This document shows, one piece after another, positions 1-9,818 of a stretch of 64,000 nt of DNA. Below the pieces are notes generated by a model. It saw nothing but the letters and a program-made list of their open reading frames with translations. It did no database searches and was not told the origin of the DNA. Every line of letters starts with the position of its first letter. Position 1 is the stretch's first letter. The DNA comes from Rhytidiadelphus loreus (taxonomy: Eukaryota; Streptophyta; Bryopsida; Hypnales; Hylocomiaceae). Where the stretch lies: positions 24,874,863 through 24,938,862 of the forward strand of contig OX344761.1 in the NCBI GenBank assembly GCA_947034895.1. Direction: 5' to 3'. A program made the position numbers and the translations under genes.

Positions 1-2882
1 CGGCATTTAGAATGGATTCTAGGAAAGGTACATAAACAGTAGATGTGGTTGTTGAAATGGATTTCACTTTTTGAGGTAGGAAAATGTGACTGCAAGTAAG
101 GTAAGAGGCTCACAAATGGCTCATCTAAGGGCTGATCTGCCTTTTTCATGTATTTTCTTAAGCGGAAATATTTTTAGATCATTTTTCAAACAAAGAATAA
201 TAGAAGAGGAATCTAACACAAGTGGTTTCATATTTTTTGAAGCATTTTTGAATTACTTATGAATTTTCAAAGGAGTTGTGTCATAGGTCCCTATTTATGT
301 CCTTAGGTCTTCCATAAACTATTCACTTGCAACTTCTAAAGAAAAATGGGAAAGTAAAGAGAATGATTGGCTCTTGCAATTAATAATATTTTTTTCCTTG
401 ATTCATTCAATGAATATGGAGGTCAATTTATGAACTACGGTTTGTCCATTTCAAAGCCACTTATAGGATCCATTTTTAATGCCCACTTCATTTCAGAGCC
501 TTCTACCTTAAGTGATTTTAGAGCATTGAGTAGTGATTTTGGATTACTAGTAAGTTATTTGCCATTCACAAATCATGAATGCGTCATACTCAAAATTCAA
601 AATGATAGTAAAAAAGAAGTAGTTTTATAAATTTCAAGATACATATTTCTTTTGCTCAATTTAGGACATTGTATTCACGCATTATGGAACTTTCCTGAAC
701 ATATTGAACACCCTATTAATCTTTGGAGGGATTGTTATGCTTTTTTCATAAGCACGTGATAATTCATTATTGTTGAAGTCTACAACCATCGATAGTGACC
801 TACAAACTCTTCACTTTAGAAAATTGTATCTAATTCATTCTAAGTTAGAAAATTATAATTTAACCTGCAATTCATTTCTTTTCCATTTCTCTATGTTTCC
901 AAAAAATTGGAAATCATTGATCAGACAGTTTCTTCCATACATCTATTTTTCTCCTTAGATGTGCCATTCTTGAGCCTCCTACCTTATTATAGCTTTGACT
1001 TGTCTTTTCAACTTATATCTTTGTTTAATTTAAGGAATTTACCTCAATTTCATCAAATTAGTCATAGATTATTCTTTTAATAAAGATCCAAGTGTTACTT
1101 GGGATGAATGAAAAATTACTTGGGCAAACTGAAGCATCATAAATAGTACCTTCAAGCATTTTCTTCACCATCCCAAATATGGACTTAAAGCACTTAGAGT
1201 TTCAATTCCTAAAGGTCCTCTACATCCCAAAAGTTGATGCATCTTAGTCAAATTTGATTGTAACCTTCAAAGTATCCATTTTTGGTTTTGATTTAAACTT
1301 AGAGAACTAAGTTGACTAATAAGTTATCTTTCTACTCTATTAACCCTTGACTACCTCAACGCCTATATATGGGCACTTGAAATTTTTCAACTTGTTTGTG
1401 TATGGCCAATTAAATTTCTTTTACTGTCCTAACTTTTCTTTTCTAAGCAATATTGAAGGTTAGATATTGGAAATTATTATTTTTTAGTGAAAAAAAGAAA
1501 TATTTGATTTTTGAAAGGTCCTGAAAGGCATGTTATGTACCACCAATGGAAAAGTAAAGCTTGGCAATTTTACTTGATTTCTTGCCTTTGAACAAAGCTT
1601 GTCAATTTCACTTGATTCGAGATCTAAAAAATTATACATATCCACTTGCTTTGAAAGTGGTCCCAATGGAAAGAATAAAGTGTTTTCATGATTTTCACCA
1701 TTGAAAATTTGAACATGCAAGTGTCAACTTGGAGTTATTTGTAATTTCTATTTATAAAAAAGAAAATTGTATTTCAACAATTGCAAGGTAGATAGCATAA
1801 TGAGTTTCATAGCTCTTCATTTGAACTTAAGGTTTTTGGAAGTGCATTTTAGTGCTAACATAGTTTTTAGTTGTCAAGTCCAATCCCCAAAGAATCTTAT
1901 ATGCAAATCTCAAACATTGTGAGGAAGGGCAATATACCCAAAGTAGGATATGTACATTTCTCTTGTTATAATCTCACAACTATTATGCAATTTCACATTG
2001 AAAATTGGTATGCAAACTAATAAGCAAGCTCTTTAAACATCTACATGGTTAGATTTTGAAAAAAAAATAATTCTTCATTGGAGATAAATATAAGCCCATG
2101 TTTGTTTTTTCAAAAGAAAAACACATTTGAAAAGGCTTAGGCGCTTAGAGGTTAAGATTTTGAAAAAAAATCCAAAATCTCAACGAGTAATTGCAATTGA
2201 AAGCTCAATGTGTTAAAAACCAAATAGCACAATATTGAATGTATTTCATTTGTATTTATTTCTGTAAAAGCAATTTTCAAAGTTTAAAACTATAAAATAT
2301 TGTTTTTCATTCTAACCTTCACTTTAAAAAAATCAAAAACCAATTATTCTATTAAAGATTTTAATTGACATAATTTTGTGTACATATAAGCTTTATAAAA
2401 TCACAATAATTTGATTTTTCTACCAAATTTAAAAAAAATCAATATACATATAGATAAATTGCTGCATATTCAAACTTGATAGTGGTAATTTGAATGAAGG
2501 TCATGAATAAGGGTGTTTTTGGTGTAAGAAAGAAAACTAGTGCTTGAAAAGTTTTCATACTATTCTTTATGGCTTCTTTAGCTTAGTGTTAAAAGGGTTT
2601 TAGTTAAATATACTAAATCTTGAAGAAAAAATCACATTGAAAATTCATTTAAAAAATTTGTAGAGTAGATTTTGAAAAGTCAGTCTAAATCGATTGCGGT
2701 TATACATGTTATATTTTCTAAAGATAGGTTTGAGGCTTTATATACCTTCTAGATTGTCTTTGTTTGTTGGTCTTTGAAATGATTTTTCTTACATTGGTAT
2801 AATGTTATTAATTCTTCTATGCAAGAAATGATTGTGTTCATTAACCAAGACATCCTTAGTATAACTGTTCAATGAATGATTA
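1..2882. other. AT-rich intergenic DNA, no gene seen
   Basis: Both strands are AT-rich with only short unconvincing open frames. I see no splice-consistent exon chain, RNA gene or terminal-repeat element here. It may contain old transposon remains too degraded to recognise by eye. Confidence 0.5.
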
Positions 2883-3032
2883 CACTAGTAGAAAATCTGA
2901 AATTTCTGTCATTTTGGACGCGTTGTTTTGGACAAAATCTAACAAAAATCTGTTTTTTTCAACAGATTTTTGTTAGATTTTGTCCAAAACAACGCATTCA
3001 AAATGACAGAAATTTCAGATTTTCTACTAGTG
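2883..3032. mobile_element. CACTA-type foldback MITE (150 bp) with TTA target-site duplication
   Basis: The element is almost a perfect palindrome. The left arm is 2883-2952 and the right arm 2963-3032, each 70 bp with two mismatches, around a 10-nt loop. It begins CACTAGTAGAAAA and ends with the complement, the typical terminus of plant CACTA (En/Spm) transposons. It is flanked by TTA at 2880-2882 and TTA at 3033-3035, the 3-bp duplication expected for that superfamily. It encodes nothing. A transcript through it would fold into a long hairpin. Confidence 0.85.
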
Positions 3033-3133
3033 TTATTTCATCTAATTTTTTGTCATTCAATAGCACTATACATTGAATAATAGTTAGCTAAAGTAATGGT
3101 AGATCACTAGAAATGTTCTATATAGGTTCCCTT

Positions 3134-3640
3134 TAGGGCATCCTCAATAGCACCAGTATATTGCCCTATCAAATATAACTCTAACTTTTCATTGCTTTGT
3201 ACTTAGAAAACACAAAATTTCTATCATTCAAAGCACAATCATTTCAAAAGTACTTTGAATAGGTACAATAAAACTCAAATTTAGACATTGGAAAATGAAA
3301 ATAAACTCCTTCAAAAGCCATCTAAAAGGCAAAAATTATAGTGGTCTTGGCAAATCATACTTACCAAAGCAAAATTTAGCCAATTGCATTCCAAATATAA
3401 TGCACAAATAGCCAAATTTTGCTTTAGTAAGCACGATTTGTCAAAGCCTCCATAATTTCTAACCTTTAGCGTGCTTTTGAGGTGGTTGTCCAAAGTCTAA
3501 ATTTGAATTTTTTTGGTACCTATTTAAAGTACTAAGTCTTTTGAATGCCTTTTTGACAACAATAATTTCAAGTTCTAATTATATACGAGTGAAAAATCAG
3601 AGATATTGACATTTGGAGGGCCAATAAACCGGTTGGACTA
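3134..3640. repeat. Degenerate copy of a dispersed MITE-like repeat (family of 20528-20857)
   Basis: The stretch shares ordered short blocks with the better copy near 20.5 kb: a GCATCCTCAAT-like end, TTCTATCATT..AAGCACA, a block like AAAGTACTTTGAATAGGTAC, GCAAAAATTATAG, and TTCAAGTTCTAATTATA near the far end. The ends are too worn to place exactly. It carries no coding sequence. Confidence 0.45.
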
Positions 3641-4116
3641 AGACAAAAGCACCAAAGGTCGTTTTGCTATACAATTGGTCTTTGATCTTCAAGCTAGCGA
3701 CTTCTAAACTTTTCCAAATACGAGGTCTTCTGAACCTATTTATTATTATAAAACTGGTGGCTGAATCGGAAATGCATGTCAAATGCATATGAAAGTTCAT
3801 TGTGTCATGAAAATTAATCATAAAGTGAACCCCAGTTTATACGAGGGGTGTCAAAGGAAGGCTCAATTAAGAATAGTACAAAAGAAACACAACACCAAAC
3901 TCAATCACCCCCCAAGTTTGTGTGCTTCAAGGAGTTTTGTCATGTGTTTTTCTTTCAAACTCCAGCTGCTTGATCCCTCATTGCACACACTTTACAATCA
4001 ACTCTATTGTGGGCAACCCTAGTACTATTCCATGAACATGAGCATGAAAATACTGTTGTCATCTAAATATTACTCCAGTATATTGTTGTGTCCCAGCATC
4101 GTTGTGTCCGAACATA

Positions 4117-5714
4117 CAGTGGTCAGCAAAAGTGTTCGGACAGGATACTTTTTTCTACAAAATGAACTAGCAATCCTTAAGAGGTTATTATAAAATTTCA
4201 AGAACTTTAACACAAGATCACATAGACGCTATGAACATGTAGCACAACATTCATAATAAAAAAAGTCACTCAAAAAATTAATCAAAAAAGAAACACATGA
4301 AATGGGTGTACGATTCATTATGCAAAAATGAAGTTTTTTGTTTATTTACTATGAAAATTGAACCATGAGCTACAAAATCAGTTCAAGAGCTTGGAGGCAC
4401 AACCCTAAACCACTCAAAATGACTACCATCGTGTATAGCCACCCTTTGCCTGATAAACGTCAGCAGCTCTTTCAGGCATAGACATGATCAACTTCCTTAC
4501 AATATCAACCTCAATGCTATACCAAATTTCCTGTAGTTTCTCCCACAAATCCTTTTTGTTAGTAGGTTTCCTCTCAGACATTCTCATACGACGATCTACT
4601 TCATTCCAAAGGTGTTCTATAGGATTCAAGTCAGGCGACTGAGCCGGATGCCAAATGAGCTGAAATTTCTGTGCCAACAACCACTCTGTAACATACTTAG
4701 AAGTATGTTTGGGGTCATTGTCATGTTGGAAAATAACATTCTCCTCTCCTAAATCATGCATGTGTATTGTATTCATAAGCTCCATCTCCAAAATTTCACG
4801 ATACAAAAATCTATCCATAGTCCCTTCTATGAGACGAAGGTTGCCAACTCCCTCCCAGCTCATGCATCTCCAAACCATAATACTTCCTCCCCCGAATTTG
4901 ACAGTAGGTAGCACATGTTTGTCCTACAAACGCTCTCCACTCCTCCTCCAACAATATTGCCGCCCATCTGAGCCAAACAAATTGAATTTCGACTCATCTG
5001 AAAAAATCACATAACTCCAGTCCATCCAAGTCGCATGCCTGCACTTCTTTGCCCATGCATATCGACGTGCCTTGTGCTTTTTCGTCAGTAATGGCTTCTT
5101 AGTCTTCACACTGGCTTTCAATCCTTGCCTTTGAAGACTCCTTCGAACTGTGTCATCGCTCAAATCCAATCCTTGAGATCGCAACTCTCTTCCCACTACT
5201 ACAACTGTACCATTAGATGGACGTTGTAACAACCTTACAACCTCACGATCAGCACGTTCATCAAGAATTCGAGGTCTTCCTGGTGAATGCACATCTCTCA
5301 GATCACCTCTCATAGTAAACCTTCGAACTATATTATGGCAGGTGCTTCGAGAAATTCCTAAAACTACTGAAATCTCAGAGTAAGAATACCCTCTCTCATG
5401 CATCCCAAGAACTAATTGGCGTTCATCAAGAGACCTTCTGGGAGCCATAGCTAATCGATTGTAATCTGTAGCAAACACTTTGAATTCGAAAATGCAAGAA
5501 GTCTTTGTATATACATCGGACACCCTTGGATGACACATTTCCCTTTGCTTCACTTGCAAGTAACTCAATTTTAACACCCATGCACTCTCTGGACTTCCAC
5601 CTGTCTCTAATATCATAATTAGCTTAAAAAATCAGCCGCCATTTGCAAAAATCAACGACTACCACTACTAATTAAGGATCTTCAGTACTGTCCGAACACT
5701 TTTGCTGACCACTG
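4117..5714 (-). mobile_element. Tc1-like (DD34E) DNA transposon, 1598 bp, TA target-site duplication
   Basis: The element begins CAGTGGTCAGCAAAAGTGTT on the plus strand, and its far end is the exact complement over 27 bp. It is flanked by TA at 4115-4116 and 5715-5716. The CAGT termini, TA duplication, about 1.6-kb length and one internal transposase gene on the minus strand define a Tc1-like element. The termini are identical over the whole repeat, so the insertion looks young. Confidence 0.95.
4423..5448 (-). pseudogene. Tc1-like transposase, one internal TAG stop
   Basis: This is the cut-and-paste transposase of the surrounding element. The likely start is the ATG at 5448-5446 (reads MAPRRSLDERQLVLG), giving 341 codons, normal for Tc1. 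The N-terminal half carries the paired helix-turn-helix DNA-binding region (SEISVVLGISRSTCHNIV, about residues 25-50) and a GRPR-like stretch (SPGRPRILDE). The catalytic triad is visible: D in FSDESKF, D in QHDNDPKH, and E in DLNPIEHLW, with exactly 34 residues between the last two (DD34E). A single TAG at 4926-4924 interrupts the frame; the same frame continues on both sides with no indel. Otherwise the gene looks intact. The open frame also extends upstream to 5616, but that stretch does not look like transposase. Confidence 0.93.
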
Positions 5715-6655
5715 TAGTTGCTATTCATGTGATGATGATCTTCAAAGTGCGAGGCAAAGAGAGTTAGCCATCGCCGCAGCTGTGACTTTGAGGATTGTTC
5801 ATTTGTAACGAAACAAGAGGCTCAATCACAAAGTGAGGGTTCAAATTGAGAACGACATTGACCATTCAAGAGCTAGACAGTGACTCAGGTAATAATTCGG
5901 CTCAGTCAATCGATTGTTGTGCTACTGTCTCTATTAACTCTTTCTGTGACTACCGGTATCGTACATTGACAATCCTCATTGATAAGAATGTAAACCGATT
6001 AAGAAGGGTTTCAAACTGTTAATTTTTAAAATGATTCTATGTTTTTCAGGGATTGTTGCAACCCAAAGTCAAGACTTTGTAGAGTACGATGTCTCAAACG
6101 GTGCTACTTTGACAGAACCTCCAATCTCTGACGTAGGTGAAGCCTGAGCTAACGACGACACTGACAAAGGAGAACTTCAATGGCTGTACGTACTTGGTGA
6201 GGTCTGTCTGTGGTAGATTTGATTAATGATTTTGGTGTTCAGTGCAGTGGCTGAGTGGATCCGAGAGGCAGTGCGTGTGTCAGAATTTGACGTGGTATGT
6301 AAGCTTACGTAGCTTTGTTCTGCTTTCTTGTTTCTTGCAAGCTGGTGATTTTGACATTTCATTTTTTTTTCCTATTTTGAAAATTTATACACCGTTTCAG
6401 ACGATATCTGCTTTTTTTCTTTCAGTGCTATCTATCAAAATGAGTTGTGCACAGCTGCTGAGCTGCCAATTGCATGTTCGCATTTTTGAGTCTCACCTTC
6501 ACAGGTATGTTTCTTGCTTGTTGTACTTGAGTAAATGCTGGTACTGATTTTTACTTTTATTAATTTTTAGGGAGAAAAAATTAAAGGACGTTTATTCCAC
6601 TGCAAAATTCACTGAAGCAAAGAACTTAGTGAACACCAAAGTCAAAATACTCTGA

Positions 6656-7954
6656 AACCGGGCTCTGAGATGGTGTAGAATTTCCACCTAAACTAATCTA
6701 GATCAGTCCATTTGCTCTTAAGGTAGGAGCATCCATAACCGTCAATTCAAGGGTTTGGGACATGATGTCTATTAATAGACATCCAACAAATTATTGGATC
6801 CTACTAGCAAGAGAAAGAGAATTCCAATGCACTTTGAAATGTATTTTTTGGACACTAAGAGAATAAGTTGTGAATTTTTAAAGAGCCAACTACAGATGCA
6901 CCTAATACCAACATTGAGATCTGATGTTTAGATGTAGTACATCCTTGTAATCAAATCTATTTACTTCCTAGGATTTTTCAAGATTTCAGAGGTGGTGGTT
7001 ATGGGTACAGTGATGCTTATGGGTGTTGCTACCTTACTAGTTTTGAAACTCTCACATTATTTTTTTCAGTCACACTTTCTTAGACTGACATTGGTTCTAT
7101 TGTGATGGTTGTATGAATTTGACAGGTTCATGAAAAAGTACAAATGGTTTTGAGTAATATTCTTTTGTGCTAATTGCTATTGAGGCTTCAAGAGAGGAGT
7201 CAAATTAACCCCTAAAATGCCAAGGCCTTTTTTGAGCTTCTTGGAATTTGCTTTAGATTGAACAAAAAGTCAGGATTTTGATAAGTTTCATGAATTTTTC
7301 TTGGAATTGTAACTGTACAAATTCAAACTAGACATGTTAGAAATCACATGGGAAAAGAAAACACAATAATATCACTTATGGATTGAATGATTATAACTAA
7401 CTTGCACAAAATCTTGAATAGAAAATTATAATCATTCATTTTCAAAATCAGATTTTTTGATGCTAAAACTAGACTTCAAAAAAAGTTTTTTCAAAAATAC
7501 AACTACTAAAAATAGCTACTTGATAAGGTTTTATTTAACTTCAAAGTATTGTCGACACCAGAATTTGGTGCCTCGCGCATTTACGGTTTAAGCAAGGAAA
7601 AGGCACTTCTCAAGGGGGTTGATCGAAGAGGTTAGTCTGGCTGATCGCTGTTTACTTTCACCCAAATTCAAGCTGTGAGTTTCTGGTGTTGTTTGAGTAT
7701 ATTTTCCATCTTGACATTCTCGTACATGAAAGAGCACATGATATTGTCACTGTGAGGATCACTTACTTCACAGTACAGTATGAATCCACTACGGGAAGTT
7801 TAGGGTAACTTAGTTTGTTTTCTTAACCGATTGTAATCAGTGGATTGTATGCAGGCAATTCATGAGTTTCGCAGGGACTGGAAAGCTTCCAGACGCCTTT
7901 AATTGCGGTTGCTGCTATGATTAATAGAGCAAGAATATATAGCCGCCTAAAACA
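6656..7954. other. No recognised feature
   Basis: Intergenic or intronic DNA between two decayed coding stretches. There is a short coding-like frame near 7551-7620 that ends in TGA, with no supporting splice chain. I see no RNA gene and no terminal-repeat element. Confidence 0.35.
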
Positions 7955-8256
7955 CCCAAGGAATCACAAAGCAATGGTGTGCACACCAGATTGAATCTGT
8001 TGCACCAACCCCACATCACTTCTTTGGGTCAGAAATGCTCAAGTTCATGCTCAACCTAATTAATCAGAGGACAGAGATTGATACCCATGAATTCAGCATT
8101 GCACTTCATTGTTCATCGTAAGTAAAAACATGCTTGGATAGTCTACGCAAGCGCTCAAGAAAATGGCACTAACTTAGGCAGAAGTCTACTCCTGAAGATG
8201 AAGGATCAGAGCAAAGACGAGCTGCACGAAAGCGGAAGCCTCAGGTTCTTGATGAG
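7955..8256 (+). pseudogene. Unrecognised exon pair, possible gene fragment
   Basis: An exon ending at 8117 and one at 8178-8256 are joined by a 60-bp GT..AG intron with matching phase. The first reads about 45 residues including ESVAPTPHHFFGSEMLKF and NQRTEIDTHEFSIALH. The second reads STPEDEGSEQRRAARKRKPQ, a basic segment faintly like the linker of RAD21/REC8 cohesin kleisins; that likeness is weak. The frame has stop codons upstream of about 7945, and the frame after 8256 meets a stop within 13 codons if unspliced. It may be the tail of the decayed gene that ends near 6.65 kb, or part of a separate gene. Confidence 0.3.
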
Positions 8257-8765
8257 GTACAATTATTCTGGTTCAGATGTCTCTCAAAGTGACGATCACT
8301 TCCATTGCCAAGTACATGACAAATTATTCCACTTGTAACGTACTCGCCGTTTGTGGAGAAATCGTGCGGCCAAAACCTTCAGGGCACAAGTTCAAATTGG
8401 TTTTGATTATTTCCCTTCAAGCCTGATCTAGCATGTCAAGATCTCTAGCATGCCTTCAAAAGTTTATTGGTTTTCATTCTAGTGTAAGCTAGCATGTGTC
8501 TGATATGTTGAGCTCCACAAGCTTGGTTGGTCGTGAGGTAAAACTATATCTTTGAAATCCGCGCATGTAATTAGTCCTGAGTGAGATGTCGTTGAACGCA
8601 GGGAAGAAGAGAGAGAGAGAACGACGAAAGCCAGAGTGAAGGTTGCAAAGCTTGGGTTTTAGTTGGCTGCTCCTGCAGGTCCTTTTGGACAGAATGTCAG
8701 TACAAGGAAAGGTGACAATTTTTAGCCTTTTGAAACCTATGGAATTAGTCAGGCACGTGTCTTAA

Positions 8766-8989
8766 CCCATAAATGACGCTGAGGACGTTTTTCTGGCTGT
8801 TGAATAATAAAGAATCTCTCCATGTGGGACAGAAGTGCAACTATTCATCCTCCAAATTTTGTGTGAAAAGGGAATGCCTTCTACAGTAGTTTGACTTCCA
8901 ATGAGTGCTTTTGCATTTTTTTTGGAGCCAACAATTCACATGGTTCCTAAATAGCTAATTTCCACGGTGACCAACTCATCGTTTAAGGG
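8766..8989. mobile_element. TTAA-flanked MITE, copy 1 (piggyBac-type ends)
   Basis: A 224-bp non-coding element with termini CCCATAAATGA and the imperfect complement TCGTTTAAGGG. It is flanked by TTAA at 8762-8765 and 8990-8993. A second copy of identical length lies at 46131-46354 and matches over most of its length, for example AGAATCTCTCCATGTGGGAC and TTTTGTGTGAAAAGGGAA. A TTAA duplication with CCC ends is the hallmark of piggyBac-type elements; assigning this family to piggyBac is inference because no transposase is present. Confidence 0.75.
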
Positions 8990-9421
8990 TTAAACATTTC
9001 TGAACCAAATAATAAAAGTGATTATGTAGCAGATCTTGTCAATGTTGGGGGAGAACCACCGGTTATGATAGATCATTGTTAGCCGATGCCTTTAGAAAAA
9101 TAACTGGGTGGAGTGTGAAAATAGAGGATCCACCCCCCACCCCCACCCCAAGATAAAACAATTGGTAGGGTAACCAACTACTGTGCAAAAATGAAAGATG
9201 GATATGTAGACATTCCTTTCATGAAATTGTTAAATTTCAGCTTGCTTGCCATTTCAAATCCAAGGTTAATACGTGGGTACGTTAGAGGTAGGTATGTTTT
9301 TAGAAAAGGTTGTTTGCTTTAGGATTGGCCAATGAGGGGCTCGGAGTGCTTGGATAGGGGTATTGCTTTAGGGTTGGTTGTAGCTATCAAATCCTACTCT
9401 GTCATTTGTGTCCCGTCATTT

Positions 9422-9590
9422 CACTACAAAAAAAAAAAAAAAGGTATATATGACTTGTCCACAATCACTGTAGTAGTCATTTCTTATCCACAATGATTGC
9501 AAAAAAGTCATTTTGTAGTCATTGTTGTGCTTGTGCAGTCATTGTGGACAAGTCATTTACACCCTCCTTTTTTTTTTTTTGTAGACAGTG
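9422..9590. mobile_element. CACTA-type MITE (169 bp) with TTT target-site duplication
   Basis: The left end is CACTACAAAAAAA. The right end is the imperfect complement TTTTTTGTAGACAGTG, with three extra bases inside the terminus. ATGACTTGTCCACAAT just inside the left end reappears inverted near the right end. TTT flanks both sides (9419-9421 and 9591-9593). The body is made of repeated GTCATT/AATGAC units that can fold back on themselves. No coding sequence is present. Confidence 0.7.
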
Positions 9591-9641
9591 TTTGTGTCTA
9601 CCCAATGTAATGAAATTTGGAGTTCAATTTTCAAAATTGAC

Positions 9642-9818
9642 ATGTCTTTGAAAGAAGAGGATTGTAGCCTTTGCAAATTTGAAGTTGAAGGAAAGTGTCT
9701 GACGAGAATTAATTTGATACACACAGGAAATGAACCAGGAGATTCTGCAACCAATGCCCTTGGGAAAAAACACCCGGCTCCTTCTACAAAGAGGAAGCAA
9801 ACTTCACCGGCCGGGTAG
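9642..9818 (+). other. Short open frame beside the CACTA MITE, doubtful gene fragment
   Basis: An ATG at 9642 opens a 58-codon frame (begins MSLKEEDCSLCKFEVEGK) with a C-x2-C pair, ending in a basic tail. The frame continues upstream to the MITE boundary without an ATG. It might be an exon relic, for example of a zinc-finger or transposase N-terminus, but no splice partner was found and chance cannot be excluded. Confidence 0.2.

Larger units (their letters stand above)
4032..6655 (+). pseudogene. Decayed multi-exon gene, family unrecognised, interrupted by a Tc1 element
   Basis: Five exon remnants can be chained: 4032-4116 plus 5717-5888 (joined if the Tc1 element and one TA are removed), 6050-6185, 6243-6298, 6426-6504 and 6571-6655. 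All four introns have GT..AG ends and matching phases, and the chain ends at TGA 6653-6655. Readable segments include SARQRELAIAAAVTLRIVH, SQDFVEYDVSNGATLTEPP, AEWIREAVRVSEFDVV and KDVYSTAKFTEAKNLV. Damage: a frame change near 5810, a TGA near 5843, and an in-frame TGA at 6145-6147 with the same frame continuing after it. A 29-codon ATG-initiated frame upstream of the Tc1 element (ATG 4032) runs on across the insertion point. I do not recognise the protein. An alternative is a live gene whose splicing avoids the stops, but three defects plus an insertion favour a pseudogene. Confidence 0.45.

Noticed and set aside
2876..3076. 66-codon frame across the CACTA foldback
   Set aside because: It is produced by the palindrome itself; the second half mirrors the first.
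4709..5014. Plus-strand open frame of about 100 codons inside the Tc1 element
   Set aside because: It is the antisense shadow of the transposase gene, whose catalytic motifs are clear on the minus strand.
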